The position numbers were made by a program, and so were the translations under genes. The notes under the pieces are model-generated. The model was not told where the DNA came from and searched no databases. It saw nothing but the letters and a program-made list of their open reading frames with translations. Positions 61,401 to 64,000 of a stretch of 64,000 bases of DNA are shown piece after piece. Source of the stretch: Stenocarpella maydis. Its lineage: Eukaryota > Ascomycota > Sordariomycetes > Diaporthales > Diaporthaceae. The DNA lies in assembly GCA_002270565.1 (NCBI GenBank), contig NQMI01000048.1:128684-192683 (forward strand). The letters run 5' to 3'. How positions within the stretch are numbered: position 1 is the first letter of the stretch; every line of letters starts with the position of its first letter.

Positions 61401-62718
61401 GTGTAACCTGTGGACCCGTTAGCAGAACTGGAACCAGACAGACCGAAATCATTGGTTGTGGTTCCGTATCCGCCAGAAGGAAGCAAGCCTTGTTGACGCC
61501 AGTCGAAGCCAGTAGCTAAGTTGTCTGGTACATAAGTGATACCGGGCAGGGGGTTGGAGAAAGGGAACACACCCATGGTCGGAAGTCCGGTACTCGGTTG
61601 GCCCATAGTCGGCATGAATGCATTCGACGACCCAAAAACCGGTGCACCATAGGCGCCGGTGAACTGAGAAGGCACGCTGTGGGCTGGGGGTTCAAAACAG
61701 TCATCTTGGTCATCTTCAAAGTCGAAAGATCCGGGCATGCGGGACGATGGTTGGCTTGGCCCAGCCTGATAAGCATTGTTCCGGCCGAACGGGTCACGGT
61801 CCTGGGATGTCTGAGGAGGTCCCTGGACCTGAGAAGATTGGGGAGGGCGACCCAGGATCCTATCAAAGGCGGTAGGTCCATTAGGTGCTGGAGAGGCAGC
61901 CGAGGAGTTTGGAAAGGAGTCATTCTGCAAGTTTTGCTGGAGCGCTCTAGCAAGCATCTCATCTGCCCTGGCCTGTTCGACTTGCGCAAGGGCTGCCATC
62001 TGCTGCTTAAAGAGCCGCTCCACATCGACATTGTCACTATAAGACTGTCAGCTACTATTCCAAGAGCGTGGTCATCCTTTCTCTCTCCATTGCCGTATCG
62101 TAGACATACCCAGTCAGGTCAATAACCGAGGCGTCGTCGGCCCAAAAGTCGCCGCCCACAGATGGAGTAGTAATCTCAGTGTGTTGGGGACTCGGGGTAG
62201 TTCTTCGAGACTTGACACGGGAGCTGGAGAAGGCGTCGTAATCGAGATGAGCACCAAAGGTCCGCTTCTTGTGACCAAAGGCAGATCCCGAGGCACTGGC
62301 GGGTGTGAGGTTTCCGGAGTTCGAGTAGGAACTTGGGCCTATAATGGAGAATGCTTAGTACAAGTAGAACTCCGGACGGCACGTATAACTCACCAGCATA
62401 ATCGTCCTGCTGATACCACGGCATTGCAGCGCTGGATTTGGCTGCCTTCTTAGAGCCTGCCTCGGGGTCAGAAAATGGACGAGTGGACGGCGGCGACAGG
62501 CGTGTGGCAGGACCTTGGGTATTGCCTCGGGCTTTGTTTATAGCCTTCTGCAATCTGGCAACCTCTTTCCTGGCTTCTGAGATCTGTCTTGGGGTGTCGC
62601 TGTCTTGGGGACCTTCTTCGAGGGATGCGAGGATGGTTCTCGAGATTGTCAAGTCATCGAGGAGGACGTCCAAGCCGGGCAGAGTCGCCTCAGCAGAACT
62701 GGATGAGGCTCCGTCCAT
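58476..62718 (-). CDS. SNF2-family ATPase with RING finger, Uls1/Ris1-like, 1274 aa
   Basis: Four exons: 62718-62394, 62338-62110, 62036-60824 and 60533-58476. The last intron (60823-60534) ends at CCCACAG, joining EIEIKK to KLKPNHRLSVLLLH as in relatives. An earlier TTGTAG acceptor would break the frame. Domains: SNF2 ATPase with Walker A GILADDMGLGKT at about 542-552 and DEAQ box at 669-672; C3HC4 RING at about 885-936 (CPICLDAVID...CGHNSC...CPECRG); an acidic linker (about 961-1031) and a Lys-rich stretch; helicase C domain with QAVDRAYRIGQ at 1207-1217. SUMO-interacting-type motifs occur N-terminally: VIDLTG at about 180-185 and MIDLTND at 448-454. This points to a Uls1/Ris1-like SUMO-directed translocase and putative ubiquitin ligase acting on chromatin in the nucleus. 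All motifs are intact. The start at the ATG at 62718 is the first in the open frame. Confidence 0.9.
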
Positions 62719-64000
62719 ATTAGTAGGTGCGGCGTGAGACGACTGCACAGCCGGCCTTGTGTGCTTGGGTACGGCTGCCGACTATCCCGACGGCAAACGC
62801 AGCGGATTGCCTGGGTCGCACAAGAAGTGTTAGCATCTTTTTTTTGCTGCACCTGTCTCAAAGCGATCAGGCTGCAGCTGCCTGAACCCGGGACGATTCC
62901 TCGAGGGGCTGGTTTACTTGTTCTGCATCGACCAAACGGTCGCTCTCCCGGGCGGGGTCTCGCAGAAAGTTGCAGGTGCAATCAGTCGCCGAGATGTTTG
63001 TTCAGTGGCGTGCATGCAGGCGCAGGACGGAGGCTGCAGATGCAGCATGCGTGTTTGCTCCGAGCAGGTCGCTCGCTCAAAGAGGGGAGGATGGTACACG
63101 CACAAGCGACTGACTAGACGTCAAACTTACGAGGCTTGGCCAGAGCTAAGTGATGGCACCTCGGTTAGATTTTGGATGGTTCGGGAAGGAGATGGTTGCT
63201 ATGGCGCTCTGCTTCCCAAAGACGCGCTTGTTCGTGGTGCCCACGGTTCGCGACTCACAATTAAAGTGGCGAAGCGGCAGGCAACCAACACCCCCACCAA
63301 AGGGCTCATTCATTGTCTGCCCAGGCTGAGGCCAGGTGGTCCCACTGCAGAAATCCAGCCGCAGGGGCTTTTTCTTTACCAAGGTAATTTTAGATACCTA
63401 GGTACCTACCTAAGTACCCAAGGTACTAGCATAATCTACAGACACCTAGAGTACCCAGGTATAGATATACATAGAGAATAGCCATCTTTCTAGAATATAC
63501 ACATTAATATACATATATACCTAGGTATAAATATATTCTTCCCCCCCCTCCCATACAGAGGGCACCCAGTTTTCACTTGGGCCAGAAATGAGCAATCGTT
63601 GATGGCCGGGCGACCTCCGTGCCTTGCGCCTGGGCCTATCAACCGCTGTGTCTGACAAACGAAACTTGGACCCCCCCCCCTGGTTGGTTGTTGACTAATC
63701 CGTCTGCCGCCTCTAATTTGCACCAAAACGCGGAACCCCCACGTACTTGCTAACTTGCCCAATTACGTACTCATCAACTTGCCCAGCTACATACTCATTA
63801 ACTTACCTAATGTTGAATGGCCTTTGCCATATGGCGATAGTACGTACGTACGTGGGGTTCTGTTTGATGGGTCTGTAATTGCTTTCTTTTGTCTAACCAT
63901 CTGGAGGAAGCAGGGGCATTTCGTACAAACAGGAAAAGTAGCCTCTTCCCCTACCAAGCCCCTTAGCTTAATCAGGCAGCCTAGCCCAATAGGATTACAT
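62719..64000. other. Intergenic with short tandem repeats
   Basis: The promoter of the Uls1-like gene (62719-63300), then ACCTAGGTA-rich repeats (63390-63530), C runs at 63541 and 63671, a 24-bp tandem repeat at 63750-63811 and an ACGTACGTACGT run at 63842-63850. No supported gene; several overlapping frames look spurious. Confidence 0.4.
63750..63811. repeat. 24-bp tandem repeat, about 2.5 units
   Basis: Units of the form AACTTGCCCAATTACGTACTC, then AACTTGCCCAGCTACATACTC, then a partial AACTTACC; about 24 bp period with point differences. Confidence 0.8.

Overview
The window comes from a filamentous ascomycete (Pezizomycotina). Genes are split by short introns, mostly 50-160 bp, with GT-AG borders. 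The encoded families (ACS-type MFS permeases, GMC oxidoreductase, DUF8035 protein, Uls1-like translocase) are typical of these fungi. The sequence alternates between GC-balanced gene islands and very AT-rich stretches where transposon reading frames are riddled with TAG/TAA stops, the pattern left by repeat-induced point mutation (RIP). Species cannot be named from this sequence.

Layout. 1-17,560 is a transposon graveyard: a Mutator-like transposase fragment at the edge, then a mosaic of LTR-retrotransposon pieces. Three LTR families are distinguishable: A (starts TGTTATG), B (starts TGTTCCGG or TGTATTTT) and C (starts TGTTAAACGG). They flank or interrupt RIP-degraded gypsy gag, linker and RNase H/integrase segments, often in inverted orientation. 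17,560-26,130 is a gene island: a small predicted membrane protein, a divergent pair (MFS transporter and Fe(II)/2-oxoglutarate dioxygenase sharing a GATA-rich promoter), and a broken ankyrin-repeat gene. 26,376-28,307 is a complete but dead Fot1/pogo-like transposon with TA target duplication. 29,382-37,034 is a full-length RIP-degraded Ty1/copia element on the minus strand. 38,392-38,889 is a lone small gene. 40,597-64,000 is the main gene island: DUF8035 protein, a roughly 4 kb GC-rich intergenic region, GMC oxidoreductase, a small protein with three CxxH/CxxC repeats, a second ACS-family MFS transporter, a DUF1810 protein, a secreted six-cysteine protein and a Uls1/Ris1-like SNF2-RING protein with predicted SUMO-interacting motifs.

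How the genes work together. The only convincing functional pair is the divergent transporter/dioxygenase, which looks like a minimal catabolic or specialised-metabolism module under possible nitrogen (GATA-factor) control. The second transporter, the GMC oxidoreductase and the secreted protein are adjacent accessory genes without clear joint function. The DUF8035 and Uls1-like genes look like conserved housekeeping or chromatin genes. Exon boundaries were built by hand from splice signals and reading-frame continuity and have not been tested against transcripts.
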